A DNA stretch of 5,468 nucleotides from Rickettsiales bacterium (GCA_031259365.1 JAIRLP010000018.1:1-5468); one strand, 5' to 3'; shown: positions 1 through 5,387, counted from the stretch's first letter. A program made the numbers and translations. Notes: generated by a model from the sequence alone, not told the origin.

Positions 1-15
1 CATAAAGGAATTATA

Positions 16-318
16 GTGAATAGAAAACGTATTATCCCAGTTATAAGAACAGTTCAGTTCAAGGATGTGAATTTTTATATGCCGCATCTAGAATATCCAG
101 AAGAAATAACTTTTGTTGAAGACTATTCGGCACAGTCTCTGAATAATAAAATCATAATTTATAATATAAAAACTGATATGGGACATACTATAACTATTCA
201 GTCTGGTAACTTGATCGGTAATAAACCATCTGTGGGACAGTATATTCGCATGCACAACCGTTCCACAAATGCAGATATTATGTATCAGTTATTGGATGTT
301 AATACCAAGGTGAAATAG
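16..318 (+). CDS. Unrecognised small protein, 100 aa
   Basis: I do not recognise this protein. It starts at a GTG preceded by AAAGGAA at positions 4-10, a reasonable Shine-Dalgarno sequence about five bases upstream, which supports the start. The 100 residues contain no hydrophobic stretch long enough for a membrane segment and no signal peptide, so a soluble cytoplasmic protein is likely. It is rich in short alternating hydrophobic and polar runs (for example IIIYNIKTDMGHTITIQSG, around residues 46-64), which suggests beta structure, and it has no cysteine. The stop lies 45 bases before trmD, and that gap carries the trmD promoter, so it is probably the last gene of an upstream unit. No terminator is obvious between the two. 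The reading frame is convincing because of its ribosome site and length, but the function is unknown. Confidence 0.72.
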   Translation: MNRKRIIPVIRTVQFKDVNFYMPHLEYPEEITFVEDYSAQSLNNKIIIYNIKTDMGHTITIQSGNLIGNKPSVGQYIRMHNRSTNADIMYQLLDVNTKVK

Positions 319-328
319 AATAAAATAC

Positions 329-357
329 CTGCAAATCATTAGGGATTATGATATAAT
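329..357 (+). promoter_or_regulatory. Extended -10 promoter of trmD, predicted leaderless
   Basis: A perfect TATAAT at 352-357 is preceded by TGA at 349-351, giving the extended -10 form TGnTATAAT. The hexamer 17 bases upstream, CTGCAA at 329-334, is a poor -35 match, which an extended -10 can tolerate. Counting seven bases from the last T of the box puts the expected transcription start at 364, the A of the trmD ATG. The sequence is seen directly; promoter activity and the exact start are inferred. Confidence 0.7.
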
Positions 358-363
358 AAGGCC

Positions 364-1050
364 ATGAATTTTAACATATTGACCATTTTTCCAGAAATGT
401 TTCCAGGCACCTTGGCGGGTGGCGTTGTTGGCCGTGCCTTGGAAAATGGCATCTGGACATGTAATACGGTTAATATTCGTGATTTTGCTGCTGATAAATA
501 CAAAAGCGTGGATGATACCCAGTTTGGCGGCGGTGCGGGCATGGTTATGTTGCCAGAAGTATTGGGAAATGCCCTGGATTCGATCAAAAAACGTGGCAAA
601 ATCATTTATTTTTCGCCCCGCGGTCGTGTTTTGAACCAAAAAATGGTTCGTGAATTCATGTCTGGTGCGGAAAAAGACTTCACATTACTATGCGGCCGGT
701 ACGAAGGCATCGATCAAAGGGTAATAGAAGAATATGATATTGAAGAAACATCCATAGGTGATTACATCTTGTCCGGGGGCGAAATTGCAGCGCAAGTTTT
801 TATTGACAGTTGCGTTCGTCTGATGGATAATGTGGTCCACGGTGGCGAGGACACCACTGCAAATGAAAGCTTTGAAATCGGCGGGTTGGAATGGCCATTA
901 TATACCCGTCCGTCAGTATGGCGTGGACGAAACGTCCCAGAAGTCCTGCTGTCCGGTCATCATGGCAATATTGAAAGATGGCGGAAAACACAATCGGAAG
1001 ACATAACAAAAGAACGTCGTCCGGATTTATTAAAAAATGAAGAGAAGTAA
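364..1050 (+). CDS. trmD: tRNA (guanine37-N1)-methyltransferase TrmD
   Basis: This cytoplasmic enzyme transfers a methyl group from S-adenosylmethionine to N1 of guanine 37 in tRNAs with G at position 36, which prevents +1 frameshifting. The 228 residues carry the TrmD hallmarks in order: LTIFPEMFPG at about 6-15, the SVDDTQFGGGAGMVM stretch at 48-62, LCGRYEGID at 109-117 and IGDYILSGGE at 131-140, the last two belonging to the trefoil-knot cofactor site. YTRP is at 180-183 and VLLSGHHGNIERWR at 194-207. By hand alignment to the E. coli protein, catalytic Arg154 corresponds to Arg152, and Asp169 is replaced by Glu168 (NESF). I recall Glu there in other alphaproteobacterial TrmDs, so this is probably a lineage trait. 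The start has no spaced Shine-Dalgarno sequence and sits at the predicted transcription start. Its stop is three bases before rplS, so the two form an operon. Confidence 0.97.
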   Translation: MNFNILTIFPEMFPGTLAGGVVGRALENGIWTCNTVNIRDFAADKYKSVDDTQFGGGAGMVMLPEVLGNALDSIKKRGKIIYFSPRGRVLNQKMVREFMSGAEKDFTLLCGRYEGIDQRVIEEYDIEETSIGDYILSGGEIAAQVFIDSCVRLMDNVVHGGEDTTANESFEIGGLEWPLYTRPSVWRGRNVPEVLLSGHHGNIERWRKTQSEDITKERRPDLLKNEEK

Positions 1051-1053
1051 GAA

Positions 1054-1455
1054 ATGACAAATATCATTAAAAAAATCGAAGCAAAACAAATCGAAAAGTT
1101 GAAAGGCGAAAAGAAAGTACCTGGTTTCAAAGCCGGCGATACAGTAAAAGTACACGTTAAAATTAAAGACGGTGAAAAGTTCCGTATACAGATCTTCGAA
1201 GGTGTTGTAATTGCACGCGAAGGCGATGTGGGTAATAATGCGTCCTTTACAGTACGTCGTGAATCTTATGGTGTTGGCGTAGAACGCAAGTTCCCACTGT
1301 ACAGCCCAGCTATTGAAAAGATTGAAAAATTGCGTATTGGTAAAGTTCGTCGTGCGAAATTGTTCTTCTTGCGTGGACTGTCTGGCAAAAAGGCGCGTAT
1401 CGTTGAAGACTTGGCTGCAACATCAGCTGAAAAAACAGCTAACAAAGCAGCATAA
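1054..1455 (+). CDS. rplS: 50S ribosomal protein L19
   Basis: L19 is a structural protein of the large ribosomal subunit that sits near the interface with the small subunit. The 133-residue sequence shows the family core: FKAGDTVKVHVKI at 25-37, RIQIFEGVVIAR at 44-55, FTVRRESYGVGVERKFPLYSP at 65-85 and VRRAKLFFLRGLSGKKARI at 98-116. The last 15 or so residues form an Ala/Lys/Thr-rich tail, a common feature of alphaproteobacterial L19. The ATG follows trmD by three bases, and a purine-rich GAAGAGAAG at 1039-1047, inside the end of trmD, provides the ribosome site. The gene is co-transcribed with trmD and followed directly by a strong terminator, as expected for the last gene of the unit. Confidence 0.98.
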   Translation: MTNIIKKIEAKQIEKLKGEKKVPGFKAGDTVKVHVKIKDGEKFRIQIFEGVVIAREGDVGNNASFTVRRESYGVGVERKFPLYSPAIEKIEKLRIGKVRRAKLFFLRGLSGKKARIVEDLAATSAEKTANKAA

Positions 1456-1476
1456 GCGGCGCCACTTTTAAGTTTG

Positions 1477-1501
1477 AATCCCACTTCGGTGGGATTTTTT
1501 T
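1477..1501 (+). terminator. Intrinsic terminator of trmD-rplS, UUCG tetraloop
   Basis: An uninterrupted 8-bp stem (AATCCCAC at 1477-1484 pairing with GTGGGATT at 1489-1496) closes a TTCG loop on a C-G pair, the unusually stable C(UUCG)G tetraloop. It is followed by a T-run that continues to 1501. It lies 22 bases after the rplS stop and separates the translation operon from the envelope genes downstream. Confidence 0.95.
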
Positions 1502-1537
1502 ATTCTCATTATGGGGAAAGCATCTTTTAATAACGAT

Positions 1538-1566
1538 TTGACTTCTTTGGGTGTTCGCTATAAAAT
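1538..1566 (+). promoter_or_regulatory. Sigma-70-like promoter of the DUF2155-type gene, predicted leaderless
   Basis: TTGACT at 1538-1543 (five of six to TTGACA) and TAAAAT at 1561-1566 are separated by exactly 17 bases. The -10 box sits within TATAAAAT (1559-1566). Seven bases past the box is 1573, one base before the A of ATG at 1574, so the mRNA should start at or next to the initiator codon. It follows the rplS terminator, as expected for a fresh transcription unit. Promoter function is inferred from sequence only. Confidence 0.78.
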
Positions 1567-1573
1567 ATCAGAC

Positions 1574-1927
1574 ATGAAAAAGTTATTATCTACATTCTTA
1601 ATCCTGGGTTCTTTGTTCGCCGTAACAGACGCATCGGCTTATGTTGAAAAAAAGACTGCGGCGGTTCGTATTATGAGCAAAGCGGCAGGAAAATCCCAAA
1701 CAGTTGCCTTGCCCGTGGGCGCTGCGACAAATTATGAAAAATTATCATTAACCGTTCGTACTTGCAAACAAACAGATCCGTTCCAACCAGAAGATTTCTT
1801 TATGTTTATAGAAGTGGTCAAAAACCCGGATGGTAAGATCTTTAGTGGTTGGATGTCGAAAAATGAACCCGGCGATAATCCGTTACAAAATGCGGATTAT
1901 GATTTGTGGCTGGTAAAGTGTGAATAA
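1574..1927 (+). CDS. Secreted DUF2155-type periplasmic protein, 117 aa
   Basis: The protein has a classic signal peptide: MKK, a hydrophobic core at about 4-18 (LLSTFLILGSLFAV), and a likely cleavage after DASA at residue 22. The mature domain ends with SGWMSKNEPGDNPLQNADY (91-109) and then DLWLVKC (110-116). This matches my memory of the DUF2155 family, where a GWM...P.LN....YD.WL..C ending is typical. The family is known from Alphaproteobacteria and its molecular role is not established. Two cysteines (64 and 116) are available for a periplasmic disulfide. The frame is open from an ATG at 1511, but that start lies between the terminator and the promoter and would precede the transcript, so I chose 1574, where the signal peptide begins. 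No Shine-Dalgarno sequence is visible. It is the first gene of a probable three-gene transcript. Confidence 0.88.
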   Translation: MKKLLSTFLILGSLFAVTDASAYVEKKTAAVRIMSKAAGKSQTVALPVGAATNYEKLSLTVRTCKQTDPFQPEDFFMFIEVVKNPDGKIFSGWMSKNEPGDNPLQNADYDLWLVKCE

Positions 1928-1930
1928 AAT

Positions 1931-2254
1931 ATGATAGTTAAAAAAGTGCTGACAGGCTATATGTTGGAAAACAATTTGCATACGCCAAAAGTTGGGGATT
2001 GTTGGATTTCTACGGATTCGGATGCTTTTGTTGTCACCAGTTTAAAGATGGCCAAAAAGTTTTACAATGATACTTCAGCGATCTGGACGGGGATATACCG
2101 CGTCAAAGGTGAAAATATACATGTGCAGCAAAAGATTGGCCAAAGTATTTTGATTAAAGATCCTTCCAAGATGATGGTTGTCAAAGAAGTCTATAATGAT
2201 ATAATTAAATTAAAAGAACAGACCAAACGCGATAATAAAATTAAATGTAAATAA
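1931..2254 (+). CDS. Unrecognised small basic protein, 107 aa
   Basis: I do not recognise this protein. It has no signal peptide and no membrane segment, so it is probably cytoplasmic. It is strongly basic, with a lysine-rich end (IKLKEQTKRDNKIKCK at about 92-107). The middle contains GDCWIST around residues 22-28 and TGIYRVKGENIHV around 53-65, which look like beta strands. Two cysteines, near residue 24 and at 106, form no metal motif. The ATG follows the DUF2155-type stop by three bases without a clear Shine-Dalgarno sequence, so translation is probably coupled to the upstream gene. An in-frame ATG at 1961 is an alternative start that would drop the first ten residues. Its position between a secreted protein and a membrane protein suggests an envelope-related role, but that is only context. 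Confidence 0.72.
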   Translation: MIVKKVLTGYMLENNLHTPKVGDCWISTDSDAFVVTSLKMAKKFYNDTSAIWTGIYRVKGENIHVQQKIGQSILIKDPSKMMVVKEVYNDIIKLKEQTKRDNKIKCK

Positions 2255-2268
2255 ACGGAGAATGTAAA

Positions 2269-2577
2269 ATGACAGCAGTTGTAAAAAAATATATCAAATT
2301 AATGATTGGCGTTGCAGCGATCATTGTGTTTGCAGTGGTTTTCTTTTTTATAAATAAATCTGCTGACTTGGAAACTGGCAACTTGAAACATTGGAAAACG
2401 GCATCCATTGAACGCCGCGGTGCAGCTGTGAAAATTTTAACTGGCACAGACGAACATACAGACCTGATGGTTCAGTGTTTGGATAAAATAGCCTCATTGC
2501 CTGAATCCGCTGATATGCCGATCAAAGATGCTGCATCTTTGTGTTTTATGGGCATCCAATTAAAAGACAACATTTAA
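2269..2577 (+). CDS. Single-pass inner-membrane protein, 102 aa, unknown function
   Basis: The N-terminus has lysines at 6, 7 and 10, then an uncleaved-looking hydrophobic helix at about 11-28 (LMIGVAAIIVFAVVFFFI) with no signal-peptidase site. This fits a signal anchor with the N-terminus in the cytoplasm. The remaining 70 residues would be periplasmic and look helical, with Cys70 and Cys92 as a possible disulfide pair (QCLDKIASLP and SLCFMGI). I do not recognise a family. The start is well supported by CGGAG at 2256-2260, eight bases before the ATG and the clearest Shine-Dalgarno sequence in the window. The gene lies 14 bases after its upstream neighbour and is followed by a terminator, so it closes the 1574-2577 transcript. 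Confidence 0.8.
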   Translation: MTAVVKKYIKLMIGVAAIIVFAVVFFFINKSADLETGNLKHWKTASIERRGAAVKILTGTDEHTDLMVQCLDKIASLPESADMPIKDAASLCFMGIQLKDNI

Positions 2578-2596
2578 GTTTGTTTAATAATTCTTG

Positions 2597-2620
2597 CCCC
2601 GACTTTCGGGGGTAATTTTT
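2597..2620 (+). terminator. Intrinsic terminator of the DUF2155-type transcript
   Basis: A compact GC-rich hairpin, CCCCGA at 2597-2602 pairing with TCGGGG at 2606-2611 around a three-base CTT loop, is followed by GTAATTTTT ending at 2620. It begins 19 bases after the stop of the 2269 gene. The stem is six pairs and the T-run starts two bases late, so some readthrough into the next gene is possible. The next ATG is only six bases beyond the hairpin's T-run. Confidence 0.8.
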
Positions 2621-2626
2621 GATTGC

Positions 2627-3331
2627 ATGAAAAAGAACTTCTTAATCTTTTTATTATTAACAGCTTGTTCGGCTACAGCACCTAGATGTGAATACATAGG
2701 ATGTGAATATCTGGGTGCTAAATACGCATCTGATCCATTGGGCGAAGGGTACGGTTATGATACAGATCCCCTGATCCGTGACGATGCGTTTGATTGCACG
2801 ACATTCGTGGAAACCTCTCTTGCCGGTGGTGATGTGGATAAACTTACAATGATCCGATATCAAAAAGGCGAAGTTCATTTCCTTAACCGTAATCATTTTA
2901 TGGAATATAATTGGTTGGTAAATAATTCAAATCTGGTTGAAAATGTTTCCCAGGATTATGGCAAAACTGCGGTCCGAACTGCTAAACTGGAAAGAAACAA
3001 TTGGTTTAAAAAGACCCATAATATAGACAATGCCGGATTTCAAGATATCACTGTTCAGATAATGTACATACCCTATTCTGAATGGAAACCGATTGAAACA
3101 GATCAAGAACTGGTGGTGCTGTTTATTATAGATAATCCAAAAATGCGTGATAACATGGGAACTGATTTGGCAGTATCTCATATGGGATTTTTGCTGCCAA
3201 ATAGAAAGCTGAGACACGCTTCATCAAAATCAGAATCTGTGGTTGACGTGGATTTTGCAGAATATGTCCAGGCACGAAAAACAAATAAAAATAACTTGGG
3301 CTTTGCCCTTTATAAAATAAAAAATGACTGA
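2627..3331 (+). CDS. DUF1460-type lipoprotein, NlpC/P60-like amidase family
   Basis: The 234-residue product starts with a lipoprotein signal peptide: MKKNFLIFLLLTAC with lipobox LTAC, acylated Cys14, and Ser15 at +2, which suggests outer-membrane sorting. The mature part matches the DUF1460 family as I know it: FDCTTFVE at 55-62 with the likely nucleophile Cys57, IRYQKGE around 76-82, RNHFMEYNW at 88-96, NNWF at 124-127, SHMGFLL at 184-190 with the likely catalytic His185, and HASS at 197-200. The family adopts an NlpC/P60-like papain fold and is regarded as N-acetylmuramoyl-L-alanine amidase-like, so a periplasmic peptidoglycan-cleaving role is likely but unproven here. An upstream in-frame TTG at 2594 falls inside the terminator; the ATG at 2627 begins the signal peptide and is preferred. 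No Shine-Dalgarno sequence or convincing promoter is visible. Its end overlaps tsaD by eight bases. Confidence 0.87.
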   Translation: MKKNFLIFLLLTACSATAPRCEYIGCEYLGAKYASDPLGEGYGYDTDPLIRDDAFDCTTFVETSLAGGDVDKLTMIRYQKGEVHFLNRNHFMEYNWLVNNSNLVENVSQDYGKTAVRTAKLERNNWFKKTHNIDNAGFQDITVQIMYIPYSEWKPIETDQELVVLFIIDNPKMRDNMGTDLAVSHMGFLLPNRKLRHASSKSESVVDVDFAEYVQARKTNKNNLGFALYKIKND

Positions 3332-4391
3332 TAAAAAAATTCTTTGTCTTGGTATTGAATCATCTTGTGACGAGACCAGTGCAGCTGTTGTTGATTCTGA
3401 TCGTAATATATTATCTCATGTGATTTATTCACAGATACCGGAACATCAGAAATACGGTGGTGTTGTACCTGAATTGGCAGCGCGCGCACATATTCTGGCG
3501 ATTGATGAAGTCATTAATAAAACATTAAATGATGCCAACAAAACCATAGACGATATAGATGTTATCGCTGCAACTGCTGGTCCTGGATTAATTGGTGGTG
3601 TTCTGATTGGTTGGATGGCGGCAACTGGTATGGCCCAGGCAACTGGAAAACCTTTGGTTGCGGTAAATCATCTAGAAGGCCATTCATTGGTTCCACGTTT
3701 AAAAGCTGCGTCTGCAAATGATAGTACGGCGGCAGACACGGTAGATTTCCCGTATCTGTTGGTATTGGCCAGTGGTGGACATACGATGATATTGTTGGTG
3801 AATGGTGTTGGCAAATATGAATTGATTGGTCAGACTTTGGATGACAGTGCTGGCGAAGCTTTTGATAAAGTGGCCAAGATGTTGGGATTGGGCTATCCAG
3901 GCGGGCCAGCCGTGGACAAGCATGCGACATTGGGACGTGGTGACGCGTTCAAGTTCCCTCGTCCGTTATGTGATAAACCAGGTTGTGACTTTTCTTTCAG
4001 CGGTATTAAAACATCTGCCAGAACAATGTTGGCTAAACATCCTGCGCCACACAGTGAACAGTTTATAAATGACTTCTGCGCGTCTTTTCAGGCATCAGTG
4101 GTAGATTGTATCATTAATCGTTTAAACAACGCCCTGAATGATGAAAGAGTGGTCAAAGCGGCACCTAAGACATTAGTGGTTGCTGGTGGTGTGGCGAAAA
4201 ACACAGCAATTCGCGCGGCAATGGAAAAGATGGCGGTGGATAAAGATATGACATTTGCGGCACCGCCTTTGAATTTGTGTACGGATAATGGCGCAATGAT
4301 TGCTTGGGCGGGATTGGAAAATTATCTGTTGGGCAAAGTGGTTACAGAACCTGTGGCGCCTCGTCCTCGATGGCCTTTGACTGAATTATGA
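3324..4391 (+). CDS. tsaD: tRNA threonylcarbamoyladenosine synthase subunit TsaD
   Basis: TsaD, working with TsaB and TsaE, transfers the threonylcarbamoyl group from threonylcarbamoyl-AMP (made by TsaC or TsaC2) to adenine 37 of tRNAs that read ANN codons, giving t6A. The 355 residues show the ASKHA-fold family marks: GIESSCDET at 10-18, GGVVPELAARAH at 45-56, TAGPGLIGGVLIG at 84-96, and the metal-binding HxxxH as His116 and His120 in VNHLEGH. Further on are LASGGHT at 148-154, DDSAGEAFDKVAKMLGLGYPGG at 173-194, CDFSFSGIKT at 221-230, VVAGGVAKN at 285-293 and CTDNGAMIAW at 319-328. The length is normal for the family and no key residue is missing. The start overlaps the DUF1460-type gene and the stop overlaps the next gene by ATGA. 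TATAAAAT at 3311-3318 might add a weak internal promoter. Confidence 0.98.
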   Translation: MTDKKILCLGIESSCDETSAAVVDSDRNILSHVIYSQIPEHQKYGGVVPELAARAHILAIDEVINKTLNDANKTIDDIDVIAATAGPGLIGGVLIGWMAATGMAQATGKPLVAVNHLEGHSLVPRLKAASANDSTAADTVDFPYLLVLASGGHTMILLVNGVGKYELIGQTLDDSAGEAFDKVAKMLGLGYPGGPAVDKHATLGRGDAFKFPRPLCDKPGCDFSFSGIKTSARTMLAKHPAPHSEQFINDFCASFQASVVDCIINRLNNALNDERVVKAAPKTLVVAGGVAKNTAIRAAMEKMAVDKDMTFAAPPLNLCTDNGAMIAWAGLENYLLGKVVTEPVAPRPRWPLTEL

Positions 4392-4870
4392 ATGCAAAAC
4401 AAAAATTCGATTTAGATACCAAACAATCATTGGATTATGCAGAACATATTGTTCGCCGATATAAACACGTACCAGCAGCTCAACGTCTACCTGAAGTTGT
4501 TTTGAAACTGCGTACATGTATCAAAGATAAAACAAGACGCAACCAAATAATTCCTGATTCTGACATGAAAACCATTATGAAAAATTGGTCTCAGGGCTTT
4601 TGTTACGGTTGTACTTATATTATTTATCATGCAGCTGGAAAAGACAAAGTTTGGATACCTATGGAAATTTTTTCTTTCAGTTTTGATGGATTGAATCATG
4701 GTTTTATCAGTGATATTGTATCTGGAAGACCGTTTGACATTACAGCCTGTCAATTTCTTGAAAGACGGATACCGTATGAAGAAGCAGAACCTAATCAGGG
4801 ACTGATCACAGAATATTCTTTAATTGCTCATTATTTGGCACGTTATGCCAATATTGATCTGATGCGTTGA
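4388..4870 (+). CDS. Predicted Cys-His-Asp transglutaminase-like protein, copy 1, 160 aa
   Basis: I recognise no named family. The gene starts on the ATGA overlapping the tsaD stop, so it is translationally coupled to tsaD. The protein has no signal peptide or membrane segment and is probably cytoplasmic. A helical, basic N-terminal half of about 67 residues is followed by SQGFC at 68-72, IIY at 78-80, KVW at 87-89, NHGF at 103-106 and FDITACQF at 116-123. The spacing of Cys72, His104 and Asp117 resembles the Cys...His...Asp order of transglutaminase-like and related papain-fold enzymes. Each of these residues is also present in the neighbouring gene at 4902 (Cys72, His101, Asp117), with Gln122-Phe123 shared as well. 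The paralogy is seen directly; catalytic activity and substrate are inferred. No terminator follows, and the promoter of the next gene overlaps its stop codon. Confidence 0.85.
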   Translation: MNAKQKFDLDTKQSLDYAEHIVRRYKHVPAAQRLPEVVLKLRTCIKDKTRRNQIIPDSDMKTIMKNWSQGFCYGCTYIIYHAAGKDKVWIPMEIFSFSFDGLNHGFISDIVSGRPFDITACQFLERRIPYEEAEPNQGLITEYSLIAHYLARYANIDLMR

Positions 4871-4895
4871 ATAATAATGTTTTTTGTGATAAAAT
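4867..4895 (+). promoter_or_regulatory. Promoter of the 4902 gene, predicted leaderless
   Basis: TTGAAT at 4867-4872 (four of six to TTGACA) and TAAAAT at 4890-4895 are spaced by exactly 17 bases. TGA at 4887-4889 gives an extended -10, TGATAAAAT. Seven bases past the -10 box is 4902, the A of the ATG of the downstream gene. The -35 overlaps the TGA stop (4868-4870) of the upstream paralog. Activity is inferred from sequence. Confidence 0.75.
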
Positions 4896-4901
4896 AAACG
4901 T

Positions 4902-5387
4902 ATGTCAGATAGAACAGAATCATATAACAAAGCCACAGAAGCTGTCCTTGCAAACGCAAGAAAGATTGACCTGTCTGTTTCTGCAAAATTTGAATATTCT
5001 CTGGAACAAATGGTAACAGTTCTTCGCGACCTTTATAAAAATAAAAAATTCCGCAATAAGTTCATAGACAAGGACATTTTCAAAGATGAGTATGTGTATC
5101 CATCCAAGGGATTTTGTGCTCTTTCCAGTGTATGTATTTATGAATTGTATGGTGGTTCAGGTGTGTGGGAACTGCAGGCAATAAAGCTGGGAACATGGGA
5201 ACATGCACCGGTTGTTTTCTTGCGTGATAAATTAAATTGGACTGCTTTTGATACAACTGGTGATCAGTTCGCACCTTTGATAGTTCCTTATCAATTGGGG
5301 CAACCGGTTAACAAAAAATTGAATCCGACAAAAAAGACCGAATTTATAAAATTGGTAAAGCGTGAACTGGATAGTCATGCTGCTTGA
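4902..5387 (+). CDS. Predicted Cys-His-Asp transglutaminase-like protein, copy 2, 161 aa
   Basis: This is a diverged paralog of the gene at 4388 and equally unnamed. Aligned without gaps from residue 34 to 94, the two share Leu34, Val38, Leu41-Arg42, Lys46, Lys48, Arg51-Asn52, Ile55, Lys61, SxGFC at 68-72, Ile79-Tyr80, Gly84, Val88-Trp89 and Ile94. After a three-residue shift around the His they realign at FDxTxxQF (116-123), Pro129-Tyr130 and Pro135. The candidate catalytic residues are Cys72, His101 (WEHAPV) and Asp117 (NWTAFDTT), and the W.xxDxT context is reminiscent of transglutaminase-like cores. There is no signal peptide or membrane helix; the C-terminus is lysine-rich. It has its own promoter, no Shine-Dalgarno sequence, and a hairpin beyond the stop, so it appears monocistronic. 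The substrate is unknown. Confidence 0.86.
   Translation: MSDRTESYNKATEAVLANARKIDLSVSAKFEYSLEQMVTVLRDLYKNKKFRNKFIDKDIFKDEYVYPSKGFCALSSVCIYELYGGSGVWELQAIKLGTWEHAPVVFLRDKLNWTAFDTTGDQFAPLIVPYQLGQPVNKKLNPTKKTEFIKLVKRELDSHAA

Noticed and set aside
334..348. Short hairpin AATC...GATT between the first gene and trmD as a terminator
   Set aside because: A four-pair A/T-rich stem without a T-run is too weak; the region is better explained as promoter sequence.
339..639. Minus-strand open frames opposite trmD
   Set aside because: They lie fully inside the conserved trmD coding region, have no start signals and show no recognisable protein features.
1511..1573. Upstream ATG at 1511 as the start of the DUF2155-type protein, adding 21 residues
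   Set aside because: It falls between the rplS terminator and the promoter at 1538-1566, so the transcript would not include it, and it would bury the signal peptide behind a non-hydrophobic extension.
2594..2626. TTG at 2594 as the start of the DUF1460-type protein
   Set aside because: These bases form the terminator hairpin and encode no plausible export signal; the lipoprotein signal peptide begins at the ATG at 2627.
3562..4068. Long open frames on both strands inside tsaD (for example 3562-3930 on - and 3826-4068 on +)
   Set aside because: tsaD is unambiguous across this stretch. The alternative frames have no ribosome sites and encode low-complexity or unlikely compositions rich in His, Pro, Gln, Ser or Trp.
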